Assembly: GCF_004795835.1 (NCBI RefSeq)
Contig: NZ_CP039249.1
Coordinates: forward strand, 988,501-1,052,500
Length of the DNA: 64,000 nt
Source of the DNA: Sphingomonas sp. PAMC26645
GTDB lineage: Bacteria; Pseudomonadota; Alphaproteobacteria; Sphingomonadales; Sphingomonadaceae
Direction of reading: 5' to 3'
The notes below the pieces were generated by a model that was given only the letters and a program-made list of their open reading frames with translations, was not told where the DNA came from and did not search any database. This document shows, one piece after another, positions 6,724 through 17,340 of this stretch (position 1 is its first letter; every line of letters starts with the position of its first letter). Position numbers and translations under genes: made by a program.

Positions 6724-8859
6724 TCAGAAGATCCCCAGGAACTTCTTCCGCTGCCCCTTCCGCTCCGCGTCAGACGTCTTCCCGTCCTCAGCCTTGGCGG
6801 TCGTCCCATGGCCCACGTCATCGCGCGGCTGGCCCTTGGTCGTTCGCTGCGCCGCCGCCGTAGCCCCGGAGAGCACCGGCCCGCACGCGGTAGACTTCGC
6901 ATCGCCGACATCGACGAACGCCAGGATTCCCGCGACCGGCGTCGCCACCAACGCGAGCCCGAGTCCGCTGCCGACCCGCGCAAGCAGATCCTTCGAGATC
7001 ACGCTGAGCTTCGGAGCCGCGAACATCCCGCCGACCCCGACCGGCGATTGCCCGGCAAACAGGCTGAACTTCTTCGAATCCGCCCGAAACGCCAAATCCA
7101 CCGCCTCGTTGCGGAAGCTGAACCCACCGCGGCCGACGATCACGTTCTTGCGCGTGTCGATCAGGATCGGGTCCGCCGCCGCCACGCCGCCGCGCACGGT
7201 AAAGCCGATCAACCCGCAATTGATCTGTACCGGCTCATCAAGCTTCCCCTGGAACATCCGCTGCGCGAACGTGCCGATGTCGAGTTCGGCGAGCTGGACG
7301 TTGCGGACCGACAGCGCGCCCGACGGCAGCACGAACGCGATCCGGCCACGCGACGACGCCAGCGAATCGTGGATCGAGTCGCCCCGGCCATCAAGCTTGA
7401 TGCGACCCTTGACGGTCCCGGTCGTCCCGGCCTCGGTCAGGCCATAGCCTTTGAGCAGTCGACCCAACGGTGTCGGCGCGAGGCGGATGTCGTAGGACAC
7501 CGCGCTCGGCCGCGCGCGCGTATCGAAGATGACGTCCGAGGCCACGTTGCCGCGTGCCATCGAGAAGGTCAGCGGCGACAGCGCCAACCGCCCCCGCTCC
7601 AGGTCGAGTGTCAGGTCGATGTTCGAGATCGGCAGGTTGCGCGACTTCACCGTGCCGATCGTCCATTTCAGGTCGGCATCGAAAATCTGCATCGTCGCGA
7701 CCGGCAGGTTCCCGTCGGGCAACAGGCGTTGCGGTGCGGCGCCCGTGGCGGCGGCGGCGGCCACCGCGCCACGCGTTTCGACGATGTCGGGATTGAACCC
7801 GATGAACGGGGCCGCATCGATGATGTCGAGGCTCTTGGTCGTGAGGACCGAATCGAGATGGATGCGCTCGCCGTTGGTAATCGTCAGCTTGCCCGCGAGA
7901 TCGGTCCGGCCCGCAAAGCCGCGCAGGTGCGTGAAGGCGTATTCGTCGCCCTGCTTGATGAGCTGCGCGCGCAGTTTGTAGGTCCGCGTATTCGGGATCG
8001 CGACGTCGATCACGCCCAGCAACGTCGACAGATTGGCGCCGCGAGCAGTGACGGCGAGCGGCACGTTCTCGACATCGGCAATGCTCGGCAGCGTGCCCGC
8101 GACTTCGATGATGTTCCCCGCCGCCCGCGCCCGCGCGACCAGCTTGTTCTGCCCGCGATTGGCGGTCGCGTCGGGCGACAGGAGCTGCGCGGTCACTGTG
8201 AACGGCGTCTCGCGCAACCGCCCCTTGCCGGTCAGCCCGACCGCGCGGCCGATCGTCGCGTCGACCGAGCGTATGTCGGCGACCTTGAGATCCGCCAGCA
8301 CGCGCATCCGCGGATCGAGATAGCGCACCGTCGTGCCGGTCACCGTAGCGACGTCGATCCGCGGGAATTCGAGCGGCTTGCCACCCTTCTTGTTAGAGAA
8401 CGTCCAGGTGTTGGCCGAGTGCGCTGCGTTCCACTCGAGATCGACCGCGCCGTTGACGAGATCGAGCCAGTAGAGCCGCCGCTTGCCGAACAGCAGCGAC
8501 AGCGGCGCGATCCGCGTGTCGAGCTTGTCCGCCTGGAACAGGTTCGGCCTGCTCGCCCAGTCGGGGTTCGAGAGCGTGAAGTTCTCCGCGTACAGCTTGA
8601 TGCGGAACGGCGCGAAATAGAGCTGGAAATCGCCGCGCACGGTCAGCGTCCGGTGCGTCAGCGACCCGACCACACGCTCGAACGGGTGCTTCAGGAAGCG
8701 TCCCTTGGTGATGTACAGCACCAGCCAGATCGCGACGATGACCGCGACGATCCCGAGCAGGATGTTGCGCAGTATCCGCCGCTTGCGACGTTTTTGCGCA
8801 TCGACCGGCGCAGGGGCCGGGGGAGGGGTCTCGATCGGCTGCGTCGGGCTGTCGTCCAT
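6724..8859 (-). CDS. AsmA family protein
   Basis: A 711-residue protein of the AsmA family, long bridge-like proteins anchored in the inner membrane and implicated in phospholipid transport to, or assembly of, the outer membrane. A proline-rich cytoplasmic start and a basic patch (KRRKRRILRN) precede one membrane helix at about 33-52. The AsmA N-terminal domain follows (HRTLTVRGDFQLYFAPFRIK, LSNPDWASRP), and then repeated beta-rich segments. The C-terminal AsmA-like domain includes IAFVLPSGALSVRNVQLAELD. The ATG at 8859 has AGG about nine bases upstream and removes an unlikely 12-residue extension. It diverges from rpmI; nothing links it functionally to the ribosomal genes. Confidence 0.85.
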   Translation of the reverse strand: MDDSPTQPIETPPPAPAPVDAQKRRKRRILRNILLGIVAVIVAIWLVLYITKGRFLKHPFERVVGSLTHRTLTVRGDFQLYFAPFRIKLYAENFTLSNPDWASRPNLFQADKLDTRIAPLSLLFGKRRLYWLDLVNGAVDLEWNAAHSANTWTFSNKKGGKPLEFPRIDVATVTGTTVRYLDPRMRVLADLKVADIRSVDATIGRAVGLTGKGRLRETPFTVTAQLLSPDATANRGQNKLVARARAAGNIIEVAGTLPSIADVENVPLAVTARGANLSTLLGVIDVAIPNTRTYKLRAQLIKQGDEYAFTHLRGFAGRTDLAGKLTITNGERIHLDSVLTTKSLDIIDAAPFIGFNPDIVETRGAVAAAAATGAAPQRLLPDGNLPVATMQIFDADLKWTIGTVKSRNLPISNIDLTLDLERGRLALSPLTFSMARGNVASDVIFDTRARPSAVSYDIRLAPTPLGRLLKGYGLTEAGTTGTVKGRIKLDGRGDSIHDSLASSRGRIAFVLPSGALSVRNVQLAELDIGTFAQRMFQGKLDEPVQINCGLIGFTVRGGVAAADPILIDTRKNVIVGRGGFSFRNEAVDLAFRADSKKFSLFAGQSPVGVGGMFAAPKLSVISKDLLARVGSGLGLALVATPVAGILAFVDVGDAKSTACGPVLSGATAAAQRTTKGQPRDDVGHGTTAKAEDGKTSDAERKGQRKKFLGIF

Positions 8860-8900
8860 GCTTGGCCTATCGCACGACGGGCGCGTCAGTTCCACAACGG

Positions 8901-8929
8901 TTGATATGCCGCATTAATGCGTCTATGCG
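8901..8929 (+). promoter_or_regulatory. candidate -35/-10 promoter for rpmI-rplT
   Basis: TTGATA and TATGCG are separated by 17 bases and lie about 100 bases before rpmI. The -10 match is imperfect; the assignment rests on spacing and position between divergent genes. Confidence 0.3.
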
Positions 8930-9027
8930 GCCCGCTTCCTCGAAGGGAACGCGTTCTACGAATCGCCCGGCCAGTGTGGGCTGCCGCGGCGATTTCAGCG
9001 TCCTCCTTCGTAACCGAAAGGATAAAA

Positions 9028-9231
9028 ATGCCCAAGCTGAAGACCAAGAGCGGCGTCAAGAAACGCTTCAAGCTCACCGCCACCGGCCTGCTCAAGCACG
9101 GCGTCGCCGGCAAGCGTCACCGTCTGGCGCATCACAACGGCAAGTACATCCGTCAGAACCGCGGCACCAAGCTGCTGTCGAAGGCCGATACCGCAGCAGT
9201 GAAGGCCTGGGCGCCTTACGGCCTGCGTTGA
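9028..9231 (+). CDS. rpmI: 50S ribosomal protein L35
   Basis: A 67-residue protein with the full L35 signature, MPKLKTKSGVKKRFKLTATG followed by KHRLAHHN-like and RQNRGTKLL segments. It is a structural protein of the large ribosomal subunit. GAAAGGA about eight bases upstream fixes the ATG. rplT follows after 19 bases, the usual order. The infC gene that often precedes rpmI in other bacteria is not here; a divergent AsmA gene takes its place. Confidence 0.98.
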   Translation: MPKLKTKSGVKKRFKLTATGLLKHGVAGKRHRLAHHNGKYIRQNRGTKLLSKADTAAVKAWAPYGLR

Positions 9232-9250
9232 GCTGAGAAGGAATTAGACA

Positions 9251-9616
9251 ATGGCACGCGTAAAACGGGGTGTTACCACCCGCGCCAAGCACAAGCGTAT
9301 TTTGGTTCAGGCGAAGGGCTATTATGGCCGTCGCAAGAACACCATCCGCATCGCCCGTCAGGCCGTCGAGAAGGCCGGACAGTACGCTTACCGCGACCGC
9401 AAGGTTAAGAAGCGCACGTTCCGCGGCCTCTGGATCCAGCGCATCAACGCCGGCGTCCGCGCCGAGGGTCTGACCTATTCGCAGTTCATGCACGGCGTGA
9501 AGCTTGCAGGGATCGAACTCGACCGCAAGGTCCTGGCCGACATCGCCATGCACGAGGGCGCAGCATTCAGCGCCATCGTCGCCCAGGTGAAGGCGGCTCT
9601 CCCCCAGGCCGCGTAA
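9251..9616 (+). CDS. rplT: 50S ribosomal protein L20
   Basis: A 121-residue protein matching L20 along its whole length, beginning [18 protein letters not shown], with the RNA-binding [19 protein letters not shown] segment and [16 protein letters not shown] core. It binds 23S rRNA early in large-subunit assembly and in some bacteria represses its own operon. It is cotranscribed with rpmI and followed by a strong intrinsic terminator, so pheST is probably a separate transcript. Confidence 0.98.
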   Translation: MARVKRGVTTRAKHKRILVQAKGYYGRRKNTIRIARQAVEKAGQYAYRDRKVKKRTFRGLWIQRINAGVRAEGLTYSQFMHGVKLAGIELDRKVLADIAMHEGAAFSAIVAQVKAALPQAA

Positions 9617-9640
9617 TTCGCGACTGAGGTGAGTTTCGGG

Positions 9641-9680
9641 AGGGCGTCGGTGGAGACCACCGGCGCCCTTTCTGCGTTTT
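9641..9680 (+). terminator. intrinsic terminator of rpmI-rplT
   Basis: A 13-bp stem, AGGGCGTCGGTGG with CCACCGGCGCCCT including one G-T pair, has a three-base loop and is followed by TTCTGCGTTTT. This is a convincing Rho-independent terminator 25 bases after rplT. Confidence 0.85.
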
Positions 9681-9701
9681 GGGGTTTGAACTCTAATGTT
9701 A

Positions 9702-9795
9702 GTCATTCCCGCGAAGGCGGGAACCCATAAACTCCGAACCGTTGTGATTACCCCAAACGTCAGCCAGTATGGGTCCCCGCCTCCGCGGGGATGAC
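9702..9795. repeat. REP-like inverted pair
   Basis: The left arm GTCATTCCCGCGAAGGCGGG and the right arm GGGTCCCCGCCTCCGCGGGG each form their own hairpin. Together they make an inverted pair bounded by gtcat and atgac. The element sits directly upstream of the GIY-YIG gene. Confidence 0.7.
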
Positions 9796-9825
9796 TAAAC
9801 CGGGAATGGCGGGTGAGGATAGCGG

Positions 9826-10164
9826 ATGGACTGGCAGCCATGTGTCTACATCCTCGCCAGCGGTCGGCACGGTACGCTCTACATCAGCGTCACCTCCAAC
9901 CTGCTCGGTCGCATTCATCAGCACCGCGAAGGCTTGATCAAGGGCTTCACCTCCCGCTACGGCATCCATCGGCTGGTGCACTACGAAATGGCCGACACGA
10001 TGGAAGCGGCGATCACGCGCGAAAAGCAGCTGAAAAAGTGGAACCGCGACTGGAAGCTGCGGCTGATCGAAGAGGGCAATCTTGATTGGGATGATCTCGC
10101 GATCGGTCTCGGGTTCCCTCCGCTCAGCCAGCCCCATGACCACGGGGATGACGAACGAAGTTAG
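9826..10164 (+). CDS. GIY-YIG domain endonuclease-like protein
   Basis: A 112-residue stand-alone GIY-YIG domain protein of the short group often mislabelled as UvrC-like. The first half-motif is V7-Y8-I9 and the second is Y19-I20-S21, so the usual final glycine of YIG is serine. R29 (LLGRIHQHR) and the metal-binding E66 (ITREKQLKKW) are conserved, so it could still cut DNA. The tail GFPPLSQPHDHGDDERS is encoded partly by another palindrome (10132-10152). A REP-like inverted pair ends 31 bases before the start. GAGGAT precedes the ATG. It lies 12 bases before pheS on the same strand. Its target is unknown. Confidence 0.85.
   Translation: MDWQPCVYILASGRHGTLYISVTSNLLGRIHQHREGLIKGFTSRYGIHRLVHYEMADTMEAAITREKQLKKWNRDWKLRLIEEGNLDWDDLAIGLGFPPLSQPHDHGDDERS
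10132..10152. repeat. partial REP-like palindrome inside the GIY-YIG 3' end
   Basis: CCCCATGACCACGGGGATGAC contains the cggggatgac end found in the element at 9702-9795 and a short CCCC/GGGG stem. It encodes part of the C-terminal tail of the GIY-YIG protein. Confidence 0.4.
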
Positions 10165-10176
10165 GATGGCGAAAAC

Positions 10177-11322
10177 GTGACGCAAGACCTGAACCAGATG
10201 CGCGACCACATGCTGACGGCGATCGCCGCCGCATCCGGCCTCGACGCGCTCGACGCGTGTCGGGTCGAGGCGCTCGGCAAGCAGGGCACGATCACCGCGC
10301 TGCTGAAGACGCTCGGCAAGATGACGCCGGAAGAACGCCTCGTGCAGGGCCCGCAGATCCAGGGCCTCCGCGAAGCCGTCGCCAACGGCATCGCCGAGCG
10401 CAAGGCCACGCTCGAACGCGCCGCGCTCGATGCGCGCCTCGCCAGCGAGAAGCTCGACATGACGCTCCCCGCCGACGCGACGCCCGCGGGCACGATCCAC
10501 CCGGTCAGCCAGGTCATGGACGAACTCGCCGAGATCTTCGCCGACCTCGGCTTCGCGGTCGCGACCGGCCCCGAGATCGAGACAGACTGGCACAATTTCA
10601 CCGCGCTCAACATTCCAGAGACGCACCCCGCGCGCGCGATGCACGACACCTTCTATTTCGAGGAACCGAGAACGGCCGGCGACGGGCAAAGCCCGTCGTC
10701 CGACGGCGACGGCTTTGCCGACGACGCGGCCCGCACGAAGCGGACGCTGCTCCGCACGCACACCTCGCCGGTCCAGATCCGCACGATGTTGAGCCAGAAG
10801 CCCCCGATCCGCATCATCGCCCCCGGCCGCACCTACCGCTCGGACTCCGACGCGACGCACACGCCGATGTTCCACCAGGTCGAGGGCCTCGTGATCGACA
10901 AGGGCATCACGCTCGGCCACCTGAAGTGGACGCTCGAGACGTTCGTGAAGGCGTTCTTCGAGCGCGACGACATCGTGCTTCGCCTGCGCCCCAGCTACTT
11001 CCCGTTCACCGAGCCGTCGGTCGAGATCGATGTCGGCTACACGCTGGTCAAGGGCAAGCGCGTCGTCGGCGGCGCCGAACCCGATGGCTGGCTCGAGATC
11101 CTCGGCTCCGGCATGGTACACCGCAAGGTGATCGAGGCCTGCGGGCTCGACCCCGACGAATGGCAGGGGTTCGCGTTCGGCTGCGGCATCGACCGCCTCG
11201 CGATGCTCAAATACGGCATGGACGACCTACGCCCGTTCTTCGACGGCGATATCCGCTGGCTCAAGCATTACGGCTTTTCGAGCCTCGACGTCCCCACCTT
11301 GTCCGGCGGAGTCGGCGCATGA
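10177..11322 (+). CDS. pheS: phenylalanyl-tRNA synthetase alpha subunit
   Basis: The catalytic subunit of the alpha2-beta2 enzyme that charges tRNA-Phe. Class II motifs are clear: the [19 protein letters not shown] and [24 protein letters not shown] blocks, [14 protein letters not shown], the [21 protein letters not shown] segment and the final [15 protein letters not shown]. It starts with GTG and has AGGA ten bases upstream. At 381 residues it is longer than typical (E. coli has 327). The excess includes about 26 residues (163-188, rich in D, G and S) inserted between DTFYF and LLRTHTS, encoded by palindromic DNA. It overlaps pheT by four bases. Confidence 0.96.
   Translation: MTQDLNQMRDHMLTAIAAASGLDALDACRVEALGKQGTITALLKTLGKMTPEERLVQGPQIQGLREAVANGIAERKATLERAALDARLASEKLDMTLPADATPAGTIHPVSQVMDELAEIFADLGFAVATGPEIETDWHNFTALNIPETHPARAMHDTFYFEEPRTAGDGQSPSSDGDGFADDAARTKRTLLRTHTSPVQIRTMLSQKPPIRIIAPGRTYRSDSDATHTPMFHQVEGLVIDKGITLGHLKWTLETFVKAFFERDDIVLRLRPSYFPFTEPSVEIDVGYTLVKGKRVVGGAEPDGWLEILGSGMVHRKVIEACGLDPDEWQGFAFGCGIDRLAMLKYGMDDLRPFFDGDIRWLKHYGFSSLDVPTLSGGVGA
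10666..10735. repeat. palindromic segment inserted in-frame in pheS
   Basis: GACGGGC-AAA-GCCCGTC is a perfect 7-bp palindrome at 10681-10697. It is followed by a related inverted motif, ACGGCTTTGCCG, at 10709-10720. Both carry a ggcaaagcc-like core, and the segment coincides with the extra residues of PheS, which suggests repeat DNA absorbed into the coding sequence. Confidence 0.5.
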
Positions 11323-13733
11323 AGTTCACCCTCAGCTGGCTCAAGCAGCACCTCGAAACCACCGCCACGCTCGACCAGATCGTCGAAGCGCTGACCCGCA
11401 TCGGCCTTGAGGTCGAAGGCGTCGAGAACCCTGGCGAGAAGCTCGCCGCGTTCAAGATCGCCAAGGTGCTCAGCGCCGAACGCCATCCGCAGGCCGACAA
11501 GCTCCAGATCCTGTCGGTCGACGCCGGTAACGGACCCCTCCAGGTCGTTTGCGGCGCCCCCAACGCACGCGCCGGGCTGGTCGGCGTATTCGGCGCGCCC
11601 GGCGCCTACGTCCCCGGCCTCGACGTGACGCTGAAGCTCGCCAGCATCCGCGGCGTCGAATCCAACGGCATGATGTGCTCGACCCGCGAACTGGAACTCG
11701 GCGAGGATCACGACGGCATCATCGAACTGCCCGAAGACGCCCCGATCGGCACCGCCTATCCGGACTATGCGGGCCTCACCGACCCGGTCATCGACGTCGC
11801 GATCACGCCCAACCGCCAGGACTGCATGGGCGTCCGCGGCATCGCCCGAGACCTCGCCGCCGCCGGCCTCGGCACGCTCACGCCGCTGACGTTCGACGCG
11901 TTCACGAGCGAGGGCGCAGGTCCCGACGTCCGCACCGACGACACAGCCGGCTGCCCCGCGTTCTTCGCCCAAACCGTCACCGGCGTAACCAACGGCGAGT
12001 CCCCCGAGTGGATGCGCCGCAGCCTCATCGCGATCGGCCAGAAGCCCATCTCTGCACTCGTCGACATCACCAATTACCTGATGATCGACCTCGGCCGCCC
12101 GTTGCACGTCTACGACCGCGCCAAACTCTCCGGCGGCCTCGTCGCGCGGAAAGCCAAGCCCGGCGAACAGGTCGTCGCGCTCAACGGCAAGACCTACGCG
12201 CTCGACGCGACGATGACCGTCATCGCCGACGACACCGCTGTGCACGACATCGGCGGCATCATGGGCGGCGAGCATTCGGGCGTCTCCGCGGACACCACCG
12301 ACGTGCTGATCGAATGCGCCTATTTCGATCCCGACCACATCGCCCGCACCGGTCAGAAGCTCACGCTCACCTCCGACGCGCGCAGCCGCTTCGAACGCGG
12401 CGTCGATCCGGCGTTCCTCGAAGACGGCCTCGCGATCGCCACCGCCCTCGTCCTCCACATCTGCGGCGGCACGGCCAGCGACGTCACCCGCTCGGGCGAA
12501 CCCCCGCTCGAACCCCGCGTGATCCATTACGACCCCCGCCTCAGCGCCGACCTCGGCGGCCTCCACGTCGCCCCCGAACGCCAGGCGCGCATCCTCTTGT
12601 CGCTCGGCTTCACGATCGGCGCGATCAAGTCCGCCGATGCGTTCAGCGACGCGCTGTTCTCGACGATCGAGGGCAAATGGCCGGTCACGGTCCCGAGCTG
12701 GAGGCGCGACGTCGACGGCCCCGCCGATCTCGTCGAGGAGGTCGTCCGCATTGAGGGCATCGACAATATCCCCTCGACGCCGCTCCCCCGCATGCTAGGC
12801 GTCGCCAAGCCGACCGCCACGCTCGAGCAGAAGCTCGAACGTCGCGCGCGTAGGGCGGCCGCTGCCCGTGGTCTCGACGAGGCGGTGACGTGGAGCTTCC
12901 TCTCCGAAGCCGAGGCCGCGCCTTTCGGCGGCGGCGCATGGACGCTCGCCAACCCGATCAGCGAAGACCTGAAAGTAATGCGTCCGTCGCTGCTCCCCGG
13001 CCTGCTCGCAGCGACCGGCCGCAACCTCAAGCGTGGCCAGCAGAGCGTCCGCCTGTTCGAGATCGGCCGCCGCTACCTGGCGGAAGCCGAGCGCGCGACG
13101 CTGGGCGTAGTCCTCGCCGGCGACCGTCGTCCCCGCGGCTGGCGCGAGGGGAAAGCGGCGACCTTCGATGCGTACGACGCGAAGGCCGAAGCACTGGCCC
13201 TCCTCGCCGCCTCGGGCGCACCCGTCGACAACCTGCAAGTGATGGGCGAAGCGGGCGACGCATGGCACCCCGGCCAGTCCGGCACGCTCCGCCTCGGGCC
13301 GAAGACGGTGCTGGCGAGCTTCGGCATGCTGCACCCGTCGGTGCTGAAGGCGTTCGACCTCGACAGCGCGGTTGCCGCGGTCGAACTCTACCTCGATGCG
13401 ATCCCGCCCAAGCGCGCGTCTGGTTTCACCCGCCCGGCCTACACGCCGCCGGCGCTGCAAGCCGTCCGCCGCGACTTCGCGTTCCTCGTGCCGGCGGCGC
13501 TCGCCACCGACGCGCTGGTCCGCGCGGTCAAGGGCGCCGACAAGGTCGCGATCGTCTCGGCGCGCGTGTTCGACGTGTTCACCGGGCAGGGCGTCGAAGA
13601 GGGGCACAAGTCGGTCGCGGTCGAGGTCGTCCTGCAACCGACCGCCAAGAGCTTTACCGACGAAGAGATCAAGGCGATCGCCGACAAGGTGGTAGCGGCC
13701 GCCGCCAAGCAGGGCGCGAGCCTTCGGGGATAA
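11319..13733 (+). CDS. pheT: phenylalanyl-tRNA synthetase beta subunit
   Basis: The 804-residue beta subunit that binds tRNA-Phe and edits mischarged tyrosine. Domains in order are: the N-terminal segment [12 protein letters not shown]; an EMAP/tRNA-binding OB fold (about 40-150, with [12 protein letters not shown] and SNGMMCS); the B3/B4 editing domain ([19 protein letters not shown]); the B5 domains; a catalytic-like core ([14 protein letters not shown] segment [17 protein letters not shown]); and a C-terminal ferredoxin-fold anticodon-binding domain ([15 protein letters not shown] onward). The ATG overlaps the pheS stop, giving translational coupling. Length is normal for the family. Confidence 0.97.
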   Translation: MKFTLSWLKQHLETTATLDQIVEALTRIGLEVEGVENPGEKLAAFKIAKVLSAERHPQADKLQILSVDAGNGPLQVVCGAPNARAGLVGVFGAPGAYVPGLDVTLKLASIRGVESNGMMCSTRELELGEDHDGIIELPEDAPIGTAYPDYAGLTDPVIDVAITPNRQDCMGVRGIARDLAAAGLGTLTPLTFDAFTSEGAGPDVRTDDTAGCPAFFAQTVTGVTNGESPEWMRRSLIAIGQKPISALVDITNYLMIDLGRPLHVYDRAKLSGGLVARKAKPGEQVVALNGKTYALDATMTVIADDTAVHDIGGIMGGEHSGVSADTTDVLIECAYFDPDHIARTGQKLTLTSDARSRFERGVDPAFLEDGLAIATALVLHICGGTASDVTRSGEPPLEPRVIHYDPRLSADLGGLHVAPERQARILLSLGFTIGAIKSADAFSDALFSTIEGKWPVTVPSWRRDVDGPADLVEEVVRIEGIDNIPSTPLPRMLGVAKPTATLEQKLERRARRAAAARGLDEAVTWSFLSEAEAAPFGGGAWTLANPISEDLKVMRPSLLPGLLAATGRNLKRGQQSVRLFEIGRRYLAEAERATLGVVLAGDRRPRGWREGKAATFDAYDAKAEALALLAASGAPVDNLQVMGEAGDAWHPGQSGTLRLGPKTVLASFGMLHPSVLKAFDLDSAVAAVELYLDAIPPKRASGFTRPAYTPPALQAVRRDFAFLVPAALATDALVRAVKGADKVAIVSARVFDVFTGQGVEEGHKSVAVEVVLQPTAKSFTDEEIKAIADKVVAAAAKQGASLRG

Positions 13734-13745
13734 CGCTCCCCGAAA

Positions 13746-13852
13746 CACCACCCCGGCGAAGGCCGGGGCCCAAATGGAAAGGCCGGTGTAACGGAGCGAT
13801 GCCCTTCGTTATCACCCTCCCCCAATTGGGCCCCGGCCTTCGCCGGGGTGGT
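13746..13852. repeat. inverted repeat (accaccccggcgaaggccgggg family)
   Basis: CACCACCCCGGCGAAGGCC at 13746 is the reverse complement of GGCCTTCGCCGGGGTGGTG ending at 13852, with about 55 bases between the arms. Each arm can also fold on itself. The same arm recurs at 30098-30125. The element follows pheT directly and may end its transcript. Confidence 0.75.
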
Positions 13853-13914
13853 GTGCGGATGGTGTGGTGAGCGTTTTGAGACCTCGCGCGTTTGAGGCCC
13901 ACGGAAGGAACCCC

Positions 13915-14796
13915 ATGACCGACCTGATCACGATCGCCAACGACCACCTCGCCGCGCAGATCAACCCGCACGGTGCCGAGCTAACCCACCTCCACGACGC
14001 CGATGGCCGTGAGCTGATGACCAACGCCGACCCGGCCTTCTGGACCGGTCACGCCCCGATCCTCTTCCCCGTCGTCGGCGTCGTCAACGAAGGCGTCATC
14101 CGCCTCGACGGCCAGGCCTACCCGATGCAGAAGCACGGCTTCGCGCGCCATTCGACGTTCGACGTCGTCGCGCAGTCGGAAACCTCCGCCACCTTCCGCC
14201 TCACCGACAGCGAGGAAACCCGGAAGGCCTACCCGTTCGCGTTCGCACTCGACATCGTCTTCACGTTAGACGGCGCGACGCTGACGCTCGAGGCGCACAT
14301 CCACAACCGCACCGACGCGGCGATGCCGGCAAGCTTCGGCTTCCACCCCGCCTTCGCGTGGCCGCTGCCGTACGGCGAGCCCCGCGCAGACCACCGCATC
14401 ACGTTCGACGCCGACGAACCCGGCAAGCTGAAGGCGATCAGCCCCGACGGCCAGATCGCCGTCGACGAACGCCCCTCGCCGGTCGAGGACCGCGTCATCG
14501 CCCTGCGTGACGAGCTGTTCGCCAAGGATGCGCTGGTCTGGGACCCGATCCACTCCGACGCCGTCACCTACGGCGCCAAGACCGGCCCGCAGTTGAAGAT
14601 CGCCTTCCCCGACACGCGCAAGCTCGGCATCTGGACCAAGCCCGGCGCGGCCTATGTCTGCGTCGAGCCCTGGCACGGGATCGCCGACCCCGAAGGCTAT
14701 ACCGGCGACTACCGCGACAAACCCGGCGTGTTCGAGATCCCCGCCGGCGGCACGAAGCGCATCGAAATGAGCGTGACGCTGGTCCAGGAGCACTGA
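13915..14796 (+). CDS. aldose 1-epimerase family protein
   Basis: A 293-residue member of the galactose-mutarotase fold, in the subgroup resembling LacX and YeaD-like proteins. Supporting segments are GAELTHLHDADGRELM near the start, the PILFPVVGVVNEG block, HGFARHSTFDVV, SFGFHPAFAWPL with the predicted substrate histidine, and VCVEPWHGIADPEGY carrying the likely catalytic glutamate. There is no signal peptide, so it acts on sugars or sugar phosphates in the cytoplasm. GGAAGGAA precedes the ATG at 13915. The specific sugar is not identifiable, and no sugar operon is nearby. Confidence 0.85.
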   Translation: MTDLITIANDHLAAQINPHGAELTHLHDADGRELMTNADPAFWTGHAPILFPVVGVVNEGVIRLDGQAYPMQKHGFARHSTFDVVAQSETSATFRLTDSEETRKAYPFAFALDIVFTLDGATLTLEAHIHNRTDAAMPASFGFHPAFAWPLPYGEPRADHRITFDADEPGKLKAISPDGQIAVDERPSPVEDRVIALRDELFAKDALVWDPIHSDAVTYGAKTGPQLKIAFPDTRKLGIWTKPGAAYVCVEPWHGIADPEGYTGDYRDKPGVFEIPAGGTKRIEMSVTLVQEH

Positions 14797-14800
14797 CGAA

Positions 14801-14911
14801 CTCCCCTCCCTGAAAGGGAGGGGCAGGGGGTGGGTCGGTTTCCGCATCACGGCACGGTTGCGACCAAAGCTGACCGACCCACCCCCAACCCCTCCCTTTC
14901 AGGGAGGGGAG
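14801..14911. repeat. inverted repeat (cctccctgaaagggagg family)
   Basis: The left arm CTCCCCTCCCTGAAAGGGAG continues into a gtgggtcggtttccgcat segment. It is mirrored by a right arm running from gaccgaccc through CCTCCCTTTCAGGGAGGGG. A close relative sits at 37591-37702. The remaining 14912-15138 interval has no gene that I can support; the open frame across it reads repeat DNA. Confidence 0.75.
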
Positions 14912-15138
14912 AGCGTTGCGTTTGGGGGAGCCGAGGCGCTCCTGCCGCACAGCGACAGCATCCCGCTCCAAGCCCCCTCTGTCCTACACGCCCCGCATCT
15001 GCCAATAGCACGCGATGATCGCTGCATGCCTCCTCCTCCCGATCCCGCCGCGTCCCGCGCGGGAAGGGGATTGCGAGCGGCACGTAGCCTGAACTTCCTT
15101 ACCTTCCGAGCCCAGACTCGGCGCACCGGACCCACGCC

Positions 15139-16707
<1,569 letters not shown>

Positions 16708-16780
16708 GATACCGGATCGGCCGGCAAGGTCTTCAAAGACTGCTAGAAGTCTTCGATCCTCGTCGGCCGCGGTTGCAAGA

Positions 16781-17014
16781 TCACAATGTCTGGTCCGTCT
16801 TGCCCGGCGACCGATAATGGCGCCGCTCCATCAGACGCCTCGCGGGATTTTCCCGCAGCAACTTCGTTGCCCAATTGTCGCGTTTGATCGGCTTGCGATG
16901 CCGATGGCGCCGCGCGCCGTAACGTCTGGTACGCGCAAGCTTTTGTTGCCACCGCACCACGCCTGCAATGGCAGCAACGAGTATAACGCCCGCAACCATG
17001 ACTTGAACGTTCAT
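16781..17014 (-). CDS. 77-residue single-pass membrane protein, unknown
   Basis: I do not recognise a family. The frame encodes MNVQVMVAGVILVAAIAGVV, a hydrophobic helix at the very N-terminus, followed by a strongly basic cytoplasmic-type tail (RRYGARRHRHRKPIKR and RRLMERRHYRSPGK). This layout is plausible for a small inner-membrane protein with a positively charged cytoplasmic domain. The ribosome-binding site is weak (GGGGCC). It converges on prfC and lies next to an AT-rich region. An overlapping 101-residue frame exists but looks like noise. Confidence 0.45.
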   Translation of the reverse strand: MNVQVMVAGVILVAAIAGVVRWQQKLARTRRYGARRHRHRKPIKRDNWATKLLRENPARRLMERRHYRSPGKTDQTL

Positions 17015-17340
17015 CTATCGGCCCCGCTTCCAATAGACTGAGTATCAAATATCAGGCCGATTTGTAATTAAATTGTGCTTCATGCTCAAGTTAAGACGTA
17101 ACTCTCTGAGTAGGCTGCCCTAATATTGTCGGAATAACGATAGCTGAGAAATATCAACTAACCGTGTTATGTAGATAAAACTATCCTACATTAACGAACT
17201 TGGTGAGCCGAAAGGCGTTGATAACGGGTACTTATCAATAGTTGTGCGGGTAACTTGCGGAGTTCGCAACTGGCCAACCGGCTTGATCGGAGCAGCAACA
17301 GAAGGGCCGAGGTGATCCGCTTCACCCCAGCCCATCCTGA
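17015..17340. other. AT-rich spacer without a recognisable gene
   Basis: About 325 bases with clearly lower GC than the flanks, especially 17040-17240 (runs such as taattaaattgtgcttc and gtagataaaactatcctac). I find no credible reading frame, tRNA or palindromic repeat in it. It lies between the 77-residue membrane protein (leftward) and the end of the esterase gene. Confidence 0.6.

Noticed and set aside
6808..8904. A 698-codon open frame on the plus strand opposite the AsmA gene
   Set aside because: It is extremely rich in arginine with no domain or hydrophobic pattern. It is the shadow of the real minus-strand gene in high-GC DNA.
16743..17048. A 101-codon frame overlapping the 77-residue membrane protein
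   Set aside because: It has no coherent hydrophobic or domain pattern, whereas the overlapping frame has a clear N-terminal helix and basic tail.
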